This document shows, piece by piece, positions 36,767 to 45,857 of a stretch of DNA of 64,000 nt (within the stretch, counting starts at the first letter, position 1; each line of letters begins with the position of its first letter). Below the pieces are notes generated by a model. That model saw only the letters and a program-made list of their open reading frames with translations, searched no databases and was not told the origin of the DNA. This DNA is from Flavimobilis marinus. GTDB taxonomy: Bacteria > Actinomycetota > Actinomycetes > Actinomycetales > Cellulomonadaceae. The translations under genes and the position numbers were made by a program. The stretch spans positions 1,013,993 through 1,077,992 of the forward strand of contig NZ_FONZ01000001.1 in the NCBI RefSeq assembly GCF_900113055.1, written 5' to 3'.

Positions 36767-37894
36767 GTGACACGTGAACCGCTCCTGCCGCTGCGTCCCG
36801 AGCTGCGCGGCATCGAACCGTACGGCGCGCCCCAGCTGGACGTGCCTGTGCTGCTCAACGTCAACGAGAACCCTTACGGGCCCTCGCCCGCCGTGGTCGC
36901 GGAGATCGCCGCGCGCGTCGCGGCGGCGGCGTCGGGCCTCAACCGGTACCCGGACCGCGACTTCCCGCAGCTGCGGGGGGCGCTCGCGGGCTACCTGACC
37001 CGCGAGTCGGGCGTCGCCGTGGCCGCCGACCAGGTCTGGGCCGCGAACGGCTCCAACGAGGTCATGCTGCACCTGCTGCAGGCGTTCGGTGGCCCTGGTC
37101 GCACGGCGCTGTCGTTCGCCCCGACCTACTCGATGTACCCCGAGTACGCCCGCGACACCCACACCCGCTGGGTCACCGGGAAGCGCGAGACGGACTTCAC
37201 GATCGACCTCGACCACGCGCTCGAGACGATCGCCGCGCACCAGCCGTCGGTGATCCTCCTCACGAGCCCGAACAACCCCACGGGCACCTCGCTCAGCCTC
37301 GAGCTCGTCGAGGCGGTGTGCGAGGCGGCGCTGCGCGTCGACGTCGACGGCGCCCCCGCGGTCGTCGTCGTGGACGAGGCCTACGGGGAATTCCGGCGCG
37401 CCGGCGTGCCCTCGGCCCTGCGTCTGCTCGAGCGGTTCACCAATCTCGCCGTGAGCCGCACCATGTCCAAGGCCTTCGCCCTCGCGGGCGCCCGCCTGGG
37501 CTACCTGGCCGCCCACCCGCGACTGGTCGACGCGCTGCGCGTCGTGCGGCTGCCCTACCACCTGTCGGGCGTGACGCAGGCGACGGCGCTCGCGGCCCTC
37601 GCGCACGCCGACGAGCTCCTCGCGCAGGTGGACGCGCTGCGCGCCGAGCGCGACGCCACGGTGACCTGGCTGCAGCAGCAGACGGTCGACGGCGCACCCC
37701 TGGTCGTTGCGGAGTCGGACGCGAACTTCGTGCTGTTCGGCACGTTCGCCGACCGTCACGCCGTCTGGCAGGGCCTGCTGGATCGCGGGGTGCTGATACG
37801 GGAGACTGGTCCCGACGGATGGCTGCGGGTCTCGATCGGGACGCCGCAGGAGATGGCTGCCTTCCGGGCAGCCCTGGTGGAGGTAGCCCTGTGA
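36767..37894 (+). CDS. hisC: Histidinol-phosphate aminotransferase
   Basis: 375 residues, class II PLP aminotransferase. [40 protein letters not shown], the PLP-binding Lys235 in [17 protein letters not shown], and the substrate-binding [11 protein letters not shown]. It converts imidazole-acetol phosphate to histidinol phosphate. It heads the hisC-hisB-unknown-hisH-priA operon; its stop overlaps the hisB start. Confidence 0.96.
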   Translation: MTREPLLPLRPELRGIEPYGAPQLDVPVLLNVNENPYGPSPAVVAEIAARVAAAASGLNRYPDRDFPQLRGALAGYLTRESGVAVAADQVWAANGSNEVMLHLLQAFGGPGRTALSFAPTYSMYPEYARDTHTRWVTGKRETDFTIDLDHALETIAAHQPSVILLTSPNNPTGTSLSLELVEAVCEAALRVDVDGAPAVVVVDEAYGEFRRAGVPSALRLLERFTNLAVSRTMSKAFALAGARLGYLAAHPRLVDALRVVRLPYHLSGVTQATALAALAHADELLAQVDALRAERDATVTWLQQQTVDGAPLVVAESDANFVLFGTFADRHAVWQGLLDRGVLIRETGPDGWLRVSIGTPQEMAAFRAALVEVAL

Positions 37895-38505
37895 GCGAAG
37901 TCAGCGGCCCGCGCACGGCTCGGATCGAGCGCGCGACGTCAGAGTCGAGCGTCCTCGTCGAGATCGACCTGGACGGCACCGGCCGGACGGACGTGTCGAC
38001 GTCGGTCCCGTTCTACGACCACATGCTCACGGCGCTCGGCAAGCACTCGCTCATCGACCTCACCGTGCGCGCGACCGGCGACACGCACATCGACGCGCAC
38101 CACACCGTCGAGGACGTGGCCATCTGCCTCGGGCAGGCCCTGCGGGAGGCGCTCGGTGACAAGTCGGGGATCTCCCGGTTCGGTGACGCCCTGGTCCCGC
38201 TCGACGAGGCGCTCGCACGCGCCGTCGTCGACGTCTCCGGCCGGCCGTACCTCGTGCACTCCGGGGAGCCCGCGGGCCAGGAGTACCACCTGATCGGTGG
38301 CCACTTCACGGGGTCGCTCACGCGCCACGTGCTCGAGTCGATCGCCCACCACGCCAGCATCTGCCTGCACGTCGAGGTCCTCGCCGGCCGCGACCCGCAC
38401 CACATCGTCGAGGCCCAGTTCAAGGCGCTCGCGCGCGCCCTGCGGTTCGCCGTGGCCCGCGACCCGCGCGTGCAGGGCATCCCGTCGACCAAGGGAGCAC
38501 TGTGA
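37891..38505 (+). CDS. hisB: Imidazoleglycerol-phosphate dehydratase
   Basis: 204 residues, monofunctional dehydratase as usual in Actinobacteria (no phosphatase domain). Metal and active-site motifs: [45 protein letters not shown] [32 protein letters not shown] and [20 protein letters not shown] 37891 overlaps the hisC stop. Confidence 0.97.
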   Translation: MSEVSGPRTARIERATSESSVLVEIDLDGTGRTDVSTSVPFYDHMLTALGKHSLIDLTVRATGDTHIDAHHTVEDVAICLGQALREALGDKSGISRFGDALVPLDEALARAVVDVSGRPYLVHSGEPAGQEYHLIGGHFTGSLTRHVLESIAHHASICLHVEVLAGRDPHHIVEAQFKALARALRFAVARDPRVQGIPSTKGAL

Positions 38506-39038
38506 ACCCGGACCAGACCGCTGACGGCGCCGACGACCTGAGCGGTTTCGAGATCCCGGACGACCTGTCCGGTCTGAGCCCGTTCGGCGGCGAGACCGCG
38601 AGCACGCCGACGCTCGCGGTCGTGCTGACTCAGGTCGCCGGCGCGGAGCCGCTGGCGGCGGCGTGCGCGCTCGCCAAGGTCTCCGGCGACGTGTTCGCCA
38701 CGTCAGTCGGCGCCGTGCTCGTGTGCCGCGAGCTCACCGGCGGCGCCCCCGCGCGCGACGCCGCGGCGGTCTCCCAGGTGGTGCGCGGCGTCCCCGCGAT
38801 CCTCGTCGAGCGACGCGAGGGCCAGCTCACGGCCGCGCGGTTCCAGGACGGCGCGCGCGGGGACGACCTCCCGGCGGGCCTCGTGCTCGACGGCGCCCCC
38901 GCGGAGCTCGAGGACCTCCTGCTCGGTGCGACCAGCCTCGCCGACATGCCGGACGTGCTGCCGACCGACGGCATCTCGCGGCTCAAGGCGGCCCGGCTGC
39001 TGGGCGGCTTCGCCCGGAAGATGCGACGGTCCTCGTGA
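38502..39038 (+). CDS. Uncharacterised protein coupled to hisB and hisH
   Basis: 178 residues, soluble, no signal peptide or membrane helix. The start is GTG 38502, overlapping the hisB stop; the end overlaps the hisH start (GTGA), so translation of hisB, this gene and hisH is coupled. An acidic N-terminal tail (about 1-30) precedes an Ala/Val-rich domain with [53 protein letters not shown] and a C-terminal [21 protein letters not shown] do not recognise the family or a catalytic motif. Its place between histidine genes suggests a helper role for the pathway, but this is inference. Confidence 0.8.
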   Translation: MNPDQTADGADDLSGFEIPDDLSGLSPFGGETASTPTLAVVLTQVAGAEPLAAACALAKVSGDVFATSVGAVLVCRELTGGAPARDAAAVSQVVRGVPAILVERREGQLTAARFQDGARGDDLPAGLVLDGAPAELEDLLLGATSLADMPDVLPTDGISRLKAARLLGGFARKMRRSS

Positions 39039-39682
39039 GCGCGCCCGACGTCGTCGTCCTCGACTACGGGTTCGGGAACGTCCGGTCGGCGGTGCGTGCC
39101 CTGGAACGTGCGGGCGCCTCGGTCGAGCTCACGTCGGACCGTGCCCGGGCCGAGAACGCCGCCGGTCTGGTCGTCCCTGGCGTCGGTGCGTTCGCGGCCG
39201 TGATGGACGGTCTTCGCGCCGTGCGAGGCGACCAGATCGTCGAGCGTCGCCTCGCGGGCGGGCGCCCCGTCCTGGGCATCTGCGTCGGCATGCAGGTGAT
39301 GTTCGACGCGGGCGACGAGCACGGTGACCACGCCGAGGGCCTCGGCCAGTGGCCGGGCGTCGTCGACCGCCTCGAGGCGCCCGTCGTGCCGCACATGGGC
39401 TGGGACACGGTCGACGTCCCTGCGGGGTCCGTGCTGTTCGACGGCCTCGAGGACGAGCGGTTCTACTTCGTGCACTCCTACGCGGCGCGCTCGTTCACGC
39501 TCGGGCAGGACGAACCGTCGGACACCCGCTTCGCCCCGCCCTTGGTGACGTGGTCCGACCACGGCGGGCGGTTCGTCGCCGCCGTGGAGAACGGCCCGCT
39601 GTCCGCGACGCAGTTCCACCCCGAGAAGTCCGGGGACGCCGGGGCGCAGCTGCTGCGCAACTGGCTCGGCTCGCTCTCCTGA
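39035..39682 (+). CDS. hisH: Imidazole glycerol phosphate synthase, glutamine amidotransferase subunit
   Basis: 215 residues. Class I glutaminase: [20 protein letters not shown], the nucleophile Cys83 in [12 protein letters not shown], and the His-Glu pair in [14 protein letters not shown]. It supplies ammonia to HisF; hisF is not in this window. GTG 39035 overlaps the upstream stop. Residues [15 protein letters not shown] form the oxyanion region. Confidence 0.96.
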   Translation: MSAPDVVVLDYGFGNVRSAVRALERAGASVELTSDRARAENAAGLVVPGVGAFAAVMDGLRAVRGDQIVERRLAGGRPVLGICVGMQVMFDAGDEHGDHAEGLGQWPGVVDRLEAPVVPHMGWDTVDVPAGSVLFDGLEDERFYFVHSYAARSFTLGQDEPSDTRFAPPLVTWSDHGGRFVAAVENGPLSATQFHPEKSGDAGAQLLRNWLGSLS

Positions 39683-39737
39683 CCTCCCAGCACACTCGCA
39701 CCCGGCTGCCGCGCGCGGCCGAACGGAAGGAACCCCC

Positions 39738-40469
39738 ATGGCTGATCGTCTCGTCCTCCTGCCCGCCGTCGATGTCGCGGACGGCCAGGCGGTCCGTCTC
39801 GTCCAGGGCGAGGCCGGATCGGAGACGTCCTACGGTGACCCGCTCACCGCTGCGCTGGACTGGCAGTCCGGTGGCGCCGAGTGGGTGCACCTGGTGGACC
39901 TCGACGCCGCGTTTGGGCGCGGTTCCAACGCAGAGCTGCTCGCGGACGTCGTCGGCCGGCTGGACGTCGCCGTCGAGCTGAGCGGTGGTATCCGCGACGA
40001 CGCGTCGCTCGAGCGGGCGCTCGCCACCGGGTGCGCGCGCGTCAACCTCGGCACGGCGGCGCTCGAGAACCCCGAGTGGACTGCCAAGGTGATCGCCGAG
40101 CACGGCGACGCGATCGCCGTCGGGCTCGACGTGCGCGGCACGACGCTCGCCGCCCGCGGATGGACGCAGGAGGGCGGCGACCTCTGGGAGGTTCTCGCGC
40201 GCCTCGACGCGGCGGGCTGCTCGCGCTACGTCGTGACCGACGTGACGAAGGACGGCACGCTGCGCGGACCCAACGTGGAGCTGCTCCGCGAGGTCGCGTC
40301 GCGCACCGACGCCCCGGTCGTCGCGTCCGGTGGCATCTCGAGCCTCGACGACCTGCGCGTGCTCCGCGAGCTCGTCGGCGAGGGCATCGAGGGCACGATT
40401 GTCGGCAAGGCGCTCTACGCGGGCGCGTTCACGCTCCCGGAGGCGCTTGACGTCGCTGGTCGCCCGTGA
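39738..40469 (+). CDS. priA: Phosphoribosyl isomerase PriA/HisA
   Basis: 243 residues, (beta/alpha)8 barrel. N-terminal [21 protein letters not shown] with catalytic Asp12, [17 protein letters not shown], and [20 protein letters not shown] with the second Asp. In Actinobacteria this protein is usually bifunctional (PriA: histidine ProFAR isomerisation and tryptophan PRA isomerisation), and trpF is often missing; whether that holds here cannot be seen in the window. ATG 39738 with GGAAGGAA upstream. The stop overlaps sseB. Confidence 0.95.
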   Translation: MADRLVLLPAVDVADGQAVRLVQGEAGSETSYGDPLTAALDWQSGGAEWVHLVDLDAAFGRGSNAELLADVVGRLDVAVELSGGIRDDASLERALATGCARVNLGTAALENPEWTAKVIAEHGDAIAVGLDVRGTTLAARGWTQEGGDLWEVLARLDAAGCSRYVVTDVTKDGTLRGPNVELLREVASRTDAPVVASGGISSLDDLRVLRELVGEGIEGTIVGKALYAGAFTLPEALDVAGRP

Positions 40470-41221
40470 CGGGCCCGACCGACTCCGCCGGGACGCCGTG
40501 GGAGGGGCGGGACCTGAAGTCGAACCCCTTCGCGGGCGACGACGGCTCGGCCGATCCCGCGCTGGAGGCCGCGCTCGGGGCCTACGTGACCGACGACGTC
40601 GGGAGCCTCGAGCGGGTCGTGCACGCGCTCGCTCCAGCACGCGTGCTCATCCCGATCCTCGCGGAGCTCGAGGCGGCCGGCGCCGGCGTCGACGGCATCG
40701 TCGCGGACAAGGAGGCGTCGGCGGGCGTCGTCGCGCTCGAGGCGCCCGACGGCCGCCGCGCACTACCCGTGTTCACGTCCGTCGCCGCCATGGCCGCGTG
40801 GCGCGCAGACGCCCGTCCGGTGCCGGCCATGGCGACCCGCGCCGCGCTCTCGGCCGTGTCCGAGGACTGGGCGCTGCTCGTGATCGACCCGGCAGGACCC
40901 GTGACGGCTCTCGTCCCCCGACCGGCCGTCTGGGCGATCGCGCGCGACCGCACCTGGGTGCCTGCCGTAGGCGCCGGGGGCGTCGTCGACCCGCAGGTGC
41001 ACCTCGCGATCGTCGCCGCGCTGACGGGGGTCCCGCACGTGGGACGCGTCGGCACCGCGCCCGGACGCACGTCGGAGCTCGCCGTCGTGCTCGGGCTCGA
41101 TCCCGGTCTCGACCGACCGGGGCTCGACGCCGTCCTTGCGGACGTCAACGCGCGGCTCGCGGCGATCGATGTCGTGAGCGAACGCGTCGACTCGCTCGAG
41201 CTGCGGGTGGGCCGGGCCTGA
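40466..41221 (+). CDS. SseB-family protein
   Basis: 251 residues. The N-terminal SseB-like domain includes [41 protein letters not shown] and [20 protein letters not shown]; the C-terminal part ends in [20 protein letters not shown]. SseB-domain proteins are widespread and often found near his/priA in Actinobacteria; the biochemical role is unknown. GTG 40466 overlaps the priA stop, so it is part of the his operon. Confidence 0.85.
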   Translation: MTGPTDSAGTPWEGRDLKSNPFAGDDGSADPALEAALGAYVTDDVGSLERVVHALAPARVLIPILAELEAAGAGVDGIVADKEASAGVVALEAPDGRRALPVFTSVAAMAAWRADARPVPAMATRAALSAVSEDWALLVIDPAGPVTALVPRPAVWAIARDRTWVPAVGAGGVVDPQVHLAIVAALTGVPHVGRVGTAPGRTSELAVVLGLDPGLDRPGLDAVLADVNARLAAIDVVSERVDSLELRVGRA

Positions 41222-41246
41222 GAGCAGCCCGGCCTGACGGTATGGT

Positions 41247-41267
41247 CGCCCCGCGGGGGAGGGGGCG
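41247..41267. terminator. Short convergent terminator hairpin
   Basis: 6-bp G/C inverted repeat (41247-41252 with 41262-41267) in the 47-nt gap between sseB and the minus-strand DUF1844 gene. Confidence 0.4.
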
Positions 41268-41268
41268 C

Positions 41269-41619
41269 TCAGCTCACGTAGCCGGTGAGCTTCTCGCCCG
41301 GGCCCTCGCCGGGGGCGTCCGGGATCACGCTCGCCTCGCGGAACGCGAGCTGGAGGCTGCGCAGCCCGTCGCGGAGCGAGCGCGCGTGCTGGTTGCCGAT
41401 GTCCGGCGCCGACGTGACGACGAGCGCGGCCAGCGCGTTGATGAGCTTGCGGGCCTCGTCGAGGTCCATGAGCTCCTCCTCGCCCTCGGCGAGGCCGCAC
41501 TTGACGGCCGCCGCCGACATCAGGTGCACGGCGGCGGTGGTGATGACCTCGACGGCGGCGACGTCCGCGATGTCACGGACGGCCTGCTGGGAGTCGACGG
41601 GCTGGTCGGGAGATGTCAT
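41269..41619 (-). CDS. DUF1844 domain-containing protein
   Basis: 116 residues. VRDIADVAAVEVITTAAVHL, MSAAAVKCGLAEGEEELMDL and DEARKLINALAALVVTSAPD match DUF1844, a small soluble family located next to infC/rplT-rpmI in many Actinobacteria; function unknown. ATG 41619 is used; a GTG six codons upstream (41637) is an alternative. In this genome infC lies about 2.5 kb away, with fur-katA in between. Confidence 0.85.
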   Translation of the reverse strand: MTSPDQPVDSQQAVRDIADVAAVEVITTAAVHLMSAAAVKCGLAEGEEELMDLDEARKLINALAALVVTSAPDIGNQHARSLRDGLRSLQLAFREASVIPDAPGEGPGEKLTGYVS

Positions 41620-41646
41620 GGACTCATTGTCGCCCACGCGCGCGCG

Positions 41647-41692
41647 AACGCCGACGGCGGCCGGACCCGTGGGTCCGACCGCCGTCGGCGTT
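41647..41692. terminator. Terminator hairpin downstream of katA
   Basis: 14-bp arm (41647-41660 with 41679-41692), one mismatch, then 7 bp (41662-41668 with 41671-41677): 21 paired bases. It follows the katA stop (minus strand) and precedes the DUF1844 start. Confidence 0.8.
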
Positions 41693-41712
41693 TCCGTGGC
41701 GCGCGGGAGCGA

Positions 41713-43215
41713 TCAGCTCGCGGGGCCGACCCCGACGGGCTCGGCCTCGGCGCCGTCCGACTTCTCGCCGGCCGCGATGCCAGCGCGCAGGCGCGCGGCG
41801 AGACCCGCGTCGACCTGGCCCCAGTACCAGAAGAAGCGCTCGCGCACCTCGGGGACCGTGATCCCGGAGCCCTGCCCGACGAGCGTCTCGATGAACCGCT
41901 CGCGGGCGGCGTCGTCGAACACCTCGCGGTACAGCGTGCCGGCCTGGTTGAAGTCGCCGTCCTCGGAGCGCAGGGTCTGCGCGGCGCGCACGAGCTCGCC
42001 GTCCGACTCCCAGCCGACCTCGCCGGCGCGGTTCTGGTCCGCCGCCGGACCGCCGACCGAGTTGCCTGCGGTCACCGGCGTGGTGGCCGACGAGAAGTGG
42101 TAGCGCATCTGCCCCTCGTGCTGGTAGTTGCGCACCTCGGCCGCGTGCGGCATGTTCACCGGCAGCTGGTTGTAGTTCGCGCCGATGCGGTACCGCTGGG
42201 CGTCCGGGTAGGCGAAGACCCGGCCCATGAGCATCTTGTCGGGGGAGATCCCGATCCCGGGCACGAGGTTCGACGGGGAGAACGCCGCCTGCTCGATCTC
42301 CGCGAAGAAGTTCTCCGGGTTGCGATCGAGGGTGAGCTCGCCGACCTTGATCAGCGGGTAGTCCGCGTGCGACCAGACCTTGGTGATGTCGAACGGGTTG
42401 AAGCGGTACGTCTTGCCCTCCTCGTACGGCATCACCTGGACGAAGAGGTCCCACACGGGGTTTTCGCCGCGCTCGATGGCCTCGAACAGGTCGCGGCGGT
42501 AGTAGTCGGCGTCGGAGCCGGCCAGCTTCTCGGCCTCCTCGCTCGACATGGCCTCGACACCCTGGCGGGACTTGAAGTGGTACTGCACCCAGAACTTCTC
42601 CCCGGCCTCGTTCATCCAGGAGAAGGTGTGCGAGCCGTAGCCGTTCATGTGCCGCCACGAGCGGGGCAGTCCGCGGTCGCCCATGACGTAGGTGACCTGG
42701 TGTGCGGACTCGGGGGACAGCGTCCAGAAGTCCCACTGCATGTCGGCGTCGCGCAGGCCCGAGGCGCCCAGGCGCTTCTGCGAGTGGATGAAGTCCGGGA
42801 ACTTGATCGCGTCGCGGATGAAGAACACCGGGGTGTTGTTCCCGACGATGTCGTAGTTGCCCTCGGTCGTGTAGAACCGCAGCGAGAACCCGCGCACGTC
42901 GCGCCACGTGTCGGGGGAGCCCTGCTCACCCGCGACCGACGAGAAGCGCAGGAGCGTCTCGACCTCGGCGCCGGGCTGGAAGACCGCGGCCTTGGTGAAG
43001 CGGGAGACGTCGTCGGTCACCACGAACCGGCCGAACGCGCCGCCACCCTTCGCGTGCGGGTTGCGCTCCGGCACACGCTCCCGGTTGAACGACGCGAGCT
43101 TCTCGACGAGGAAGCGGTCGTGGAGGGCGGTGACGCCGTCCGGACCGGTCGTCAGCGAGTGCTGGTCCGACGGGATCGGCGCTCCGGTCTGGGAGGTGGT
43201 GAAGTTCTCGGTCAC
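41713..43215 (-). CDS. katA: Monofunctional heme catalase
   Basis: 500 residues, small-subunit clade. Distal His54 in [19 protein letters not shown], Asn126/127 in [14 protein letters not shown], and the proximal heme Tyr in [15 protein letters not shown] (quoted in part: [12 protein letters not shown]). It disproportionates hydrogen peroxide. GTG 43215 with AAGGAAG upstream; an in-frame ATG at 43248 gives a longer start without that spacing. It follows fur on the same strand with a 67-nt gap and is likely under its control. Confidence 0.96.
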   Translation of the reverse strand: MTENFTTSQTGAPIPSDQHSLTTGPDGVTALHDRFLVEKLASFNRERVPERNPHAKGGGAFGRFVVTDDVSRFTKAAVFQPGAEVETLLRFSSVAGEQGSPDTWRDVRGFSLRFYTTEGNYDIVGNNTPVFFIRDAIKFPDFIHSQKRLGASGLRDADMQWDFWTLSPESAHQVTYVMGDRGLPRSWRHMNGYGSHTFSWMNEAGEKFWVQYHFKSRQGVEAMSSEEAEKLAGSDADYYRRDLFEAIERGENPVWDLFVQVMPYEEGKTYRFNPFDITKVWSHADYPLIKVGELTLDRNPENFFAEIEQAAFSPSNLVPGIGISPDKMLMGRVFAYPDAQRYRIGANYNQLPVNMPHAAEVRNYQHEGQMRYHFSSATTPVTAGNSVGGPAADQNRAGEVGWESDGELVRAAQTLRSEDGDFNQAGTLYREVFDDAARERFIETLVGQGSGITVPEVRERFFWYWGQVDAGLAARLRAGIAAGEKSDGAEAEPVGVGPAS

Positions 43216-43282
43216 AGGGGACTTCCTTCTGTTGCGGGGATGGTGCATGGGCCGTGGCCCACGAGCGTGGGGGCGGTGTCGC

Positions 43283-43747
43283 TCAGGTGGCCGACGACGT
43301 CGCTGCCGCCCGGCAGCCGGGGCACGTGCCCCAGTAAAGGACCTCGGCGGTCTCGATGCTGAAGCCGTGGTCGTTGGCAGGGATGAGGCACGGGGCGTGC
43401 CCGGTCGCGCAGTCCACGTCCGCGACGGCGCCGCAGGTGCGGCACACGACGTGGTGGTGGTTGTCGCCGACGCGGCGCTCGAACCGGGCGGGGTGGCCGG
43501 CTGGTTCGATCTGGTTCAGGAGCCCGGCGCGGGTCAGCGCGTGCAGGACGTCGTAGACCGCCTGGACCGAGACCGAGCCGAGCTGTGCCCGGGCGACGCT
43601 GAGCACCGTGTCGGCGTCGGCGTGGGGGTGCTGGGACACTGCGGCCAGCACGGCGAGGCGCGGGGCGGTCACACGCAGGCCCGCGTCCCGCAGCGCGCGG
43701 ACGTCGGGCGTCTCGGGGCGCGTCGCAGGGGCGGGGATGGTGGGCAT
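43283..43747 (-). CDS. Fur-family regulator (FurA/PerR-like)
   Basis: 154 residues. Winged-helix N-terminal domain ([40 protein letters not shown]), the hinge/metal region [22 protein letters not shown] and a second CxxC in [12 protein letters not shown] for structural zinc. Gene order fur-katA and the operator upstream match mycobacterial/streptomycete FurA-catalase pairs, so it is probably a peroxide-responsive repressor. ATG 43747 is the start; an ATG at 43840 would run through the operator. Confidence 0.9.
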   Translation of the reverse strand: MPTIPAPATRPETPDVRALRDAGLRVTAPRLAVLAAVSQHPHADADTVLSVARAQLGSVSVQAVYDVLHALTRAGLLNQIEPAGHPARFERRVGDNHHHVVCRTCGAVADVDCATGHAPCLIPANDHGFSIETAEVLYWGTCPGCRAAATSSAT

Positions 43748-43767
43748 GTCGTCACCCAAGCACAGAC

Positions 43768-43786
43768 TCTGGAATGATTCAAGTAA
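43768..43786 (-). promoter_or_regulatory. FurA-type operator upstream of fur-katA
   Basis: On the minus strand the element reads TTACTTGAATCATTCCAGA, an imperfect GAAT-n-ATTC palindrome. It closely resembles the described mycobacterial FurA operator (CTTGACT-n-ATTCCAGA type) and lies 21-39 bases before the fur start. Confidence 0.7.
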
Positions 43787-43833
43787 CGGAGCCGTGCCAG
43801 AGTGGAGAGGTGCGGTGTTGCGCCGATGCCCGA

Positions 43834-43862
43834 TCGGCATAGGACCGTGAGCGTGCTACTGT
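43834..43862 (+). promoter_or_regulatory. Candidate infC operon promoter
   Basis: TCGGCA (43834-43839), 17-base spacer, TACTGT (43857-43862). It gives a leader of about 280 nt. Confidence 0.45.
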
Positions 43863-44153
43863 GGGTCGCTGACCGGCTGTGGGTCCTGTGATGTCGATGT
43901 CGTGAGACGTGGGCGGCTCGGATCCGCAGCGCAAGTGGAGAGATCCCACCCCGTTCCGACTGTCCGCAAGGACGACAGGGCCTGGGTCCTGGTCCGTGAG
44001 AACCGCGCATCCCCTGGGGGTGTGCTGCGACCGCATCCTCGGGTGTGCGCCGCAGGACGCGGACGCTCGTCGGATGAGACCTCCACCTGCATGCAGGGAC
44101 GGGGGTCTTTCTTCGTCTCTGACGACATATTTCGACGATCTGAGGAGTCTCAC
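43863..44153 (+). other. Long 5' leader of infC
   Basis: About 290 nt without a credible gene. Near its 3' end AGACC (44077-44081) can pair with GGTCT (44104-44108), enclosing CCTG-catg-CAGG (44086-44097), and a T-rich run (44108-44112) follows: an attenuator-like layout 42 bases before the ATC start. The leader is long enough for cis-regulation by IF-3 or L20, as known in other bacteria; that is inference. Confidence 0.45.
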
Positions 44154-45107
44154 ATCAGCGAGCCCCGCATCAACGAGCGGATCCGTGTTCCCGAGGTCCG
44201 GCTCGTCGGACCCAACGGCGAGCAGGTCGGCATCGTCCGTGTCGAGGACGCCCTGCGCCTGGCGCAGGAGGCGGACCTCGACCTGGTCGAGGTCGCTCCT
44301 GACGCGCGCCCCCCTGTCTGCAAGCTCATGGACTTCGGCAAGTTCAAGTACGAGGCAGACATGAAGGCCCGCGAGGCGCGCCGCAACCAGGCGAACACGG
44401 TTCTCAAGGAGATCCGGTTCCGGCTGAAGATCGACCCGCACGACTACGGCACCAAGAAGGGCCACGTCGAGCGGTTCCTCTCGGCCGGCGACAAGGTCAA
44501 GGTCATGATCATGTTCCGCGGCCGCGAGCAGTCGCGTCCGGAGATGGGTGTCCGTCTGCTGCAGCGTCTGGCCGATGACGTCGCCGAGCTCGGCTTCATC
44601 GAGAGCATGCCCAAGCAGGATGGCCGCAACATGGTCATGGTGCTGGGGCCGACGACCAAGAAGGCCGAGGCCAAGGGCATCGTCCGCCGCAAGCGTGACG
44701 AGAAGGCCCGCCCGGCGTCCGCGACGGCCGAGGAGTCCAGCGCTCCCGCGGCGGCCCCGGCAGCCCCGGCGCCCGTGGTCGAGCAGGCTCCGGTGGCACC
44801 GCCCGAGCCCGTCGAGGCCGCTCCGGTCGAGGCGAGCGCTCCTGCCGCAGCTCCCGAGCCCGCGGCCGAGGCCAAGCCTGCCGAGGCGGAACCCGCCGAG
44901 ACCAAGCCCGCCGAGACCAAGCCGGCTGCGACCAAGCCCGCCGTGGCGAAGGCCGCAGCCCCCAAGCCCGCAGCCTCGAAGCCGGCGGCAGCCAAGCCGG
45001 CAGCGGCGCCCAAGCCCGCTGCAACCGCAGCGACGCCCAAGCCCGCCGCGAAGCCTGCGACGCCGAAGCCGGCTGCGAAGCCTGCGCCGAAGCCCAAGGC
45101 CGACTGA
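44154..45107 (+). CDS. infC: Translation initiation factor IF-3 with long C-terminal tail (ATC start)
   Basis: 317 residues when started at ATC 44154: [19 protein letters not shown] is the normal N-terminus, and GAGGAG (44142-44147) lies at good spacing, while no ATG/GTG/TTG is at this place. Rare starts (AUU, AUC, AUA) are a known feature of infC and allow IF-3 to repress its own mRNA. N-domain to about residue 75, linker, C-domain with [19 protein letters not shown] and [12 protein letters not shown]. From about 185 the protein continues with ~130 residues of Ala/Pro/Lys/Glu repeats ([12 protein letters not shown]), absent from IF-3 of most bacteria. Confidence 0.93.
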   Translation: MSEPRINERIRVPEVRLVGPNGEQVGIVRVEDALRLAQEADLDLVEVAPDARPPVCKLMDFGKFKYEADMKAREARRNQANTVLKEIRFRLKIDPHDYGTKKGHVERFLSAGDKVKVMIMFRGREQSRPEMGVRLLQRLADDVAELGFIESMPKQDGRNMVMVLGPTTKKAEAKGIVRRKRDEKARPASATAEESSAPAAAPAAPAPVVEQAPVAPPEPVEAAPVEASAPAAAPEPAAEAKPAEAEPAETKPAETKPAATKPAVAKAAAPKPAASKPAAAKPAAAPKPAATAATPKPAAKPATPKPAAKPAPKPKAD

Positions 45108-45123
45108 CGCACCACCGATCCGC

Positions 45124-45178
45124 CGAGCGGGGGCACGCGCGCCCGCTCGAACCTGTCGCAGGTAATCCCGCCTGCGAC
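45124..45178 (+). promoter_or_regulatory. Two tandem hairpins between infC and rpmI
   Basis: Hairpin A: 45124-45131 with 45142-45149, 8 bp. Hairpin B: 45155-45162 with 45171-45178, 8 bp. They directly precede the rpmI ribosome-binding region and may be processing or translational-control structures. Confidence 0.6.
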
Positions 45179-45202
45179 CGAACCTGAGGAGACACGGCAG
45201 CC

Positions 45203-45397
45203 ATGCCGAAGAACAAGACACACTCTGGGGCCAAGAAGCGGTTCCGCATCACCGGCTCCGGCAAGGTCATGCGCGAGCAGGCGAACAAGCGTCACCTGCT
45301 GGAGCACAAGTCCAGCCGCCGGACGCGCCGCCTGAGCGCCGACCAGGTCGTCTCGGCCGCCGACACCCCCAAGATCAAGAAGCTGCTCGGCAAGTGA
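45203..45397 (+). CDS. rpmI: 50S ribosomal protein L35
   Basis: 64 residues, strongly basic: [20 protein letters not shown] and [14 protein letters not shown] are the L35 signature. Standard member of infC-rpmI-rplT. ATG with GAGGAGA (45186-45192) upstream. Confidence 0.98.
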   Translation: MPKNKTHSGAKKRFRITGSGKVMREQANKRHLLEHKSSRRTRRLSADQVVSAADTPKIKKLLGK

Positions 45398-45402
45398 GCC
45401 GT

Positions 45403-45420
45403 GGGGCGCGCCAGCGCCCC
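45403..45420 (+). promoter_or_regulatory. Hairpin between rpmI and rplT
   Basis: 7-bp G/C stem (45403-45409 with 45414-45420), 4-base loop, after the rpmI stop; possible processing or partial-termination site. Confidence 0.5.
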
Positions 45421-45459
45421 GTCGGACACTTGTGAGCCCCAAGAGTCAAGGAGCATCAC

Positions 45460-45846
45460 GTGGCACGCGTGAAGCGGGCAGTAAACGCCCAGAAGAAGCG
45501 TCGTTCAACCCTCGAGCGGGCCAGCGGCTACCGCGGTCAGCGCTCGCGCCTGTACCGGAAGGCCAAGGAGCAGGTCACCCACTCGCTCGTCTACTCCTAC
45601 CGTGACCGCAAGGCGCGCAAGGGTGACTTCCGCAAGCTGTGGATCCAGCGCATCAACGCCGCGGCTCGCGCCCAGGGCATGACGTACAACCGTCTGATCC
45701 AGGGCCTCAAGCTCGCCGGTATCGAGGTCGACCGTCGCGTCCTCGCTGACCTCGCGGTCAACGACGTCGCGGCGTTCAACACCCTCGTCGCGGCCGCCAA
45801 GGCTGCCCTTCCCGCGGACGTCAACGCGCCGCGGGACGCTGCCTGA
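45460..45846 (+). CDS. rplT: 50S ribosomal protein L20
   Basis: 128 residues. [40 protein letters not shown] and [20 protein letters not shown] are L20 motifs; the N-terminus is the basic extension that enters 23S rRNA. L20 is an early assembly protein and in several bacteria the translational repressor of this operon. GTG 45460 with AAGGAG upstream. Confidence 0.98.
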   Translation: MARVKRAVNAQKKRRSTLERASGYRGQRSRLYRKAKEQVTHSLVYSYRDRKARKGDFRKLWIQRINAAARAQGMTYNRLIQGLKLAGIEVDRRVLADLAVNDVAAFNTLVAAAKAALPADVNAPRDAA

Positions 45847-45857
45847 GCGATCAGAGC

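Noticed and set aside
40330..43362. Long plus-strand open frame over sseB, DUF1844 gene and katA
   Set aside because: Spans genes on both strands with clear families; composition is Arg/Val-rich shadow.
43902..44153. Upstream extension of infC to an ATG at 43902 or 44091
   Set aside because: The extra residues are unconserved and basic, the region looks like a structured leader, and a strong ribosome-binding site serves the ATC at 44154.
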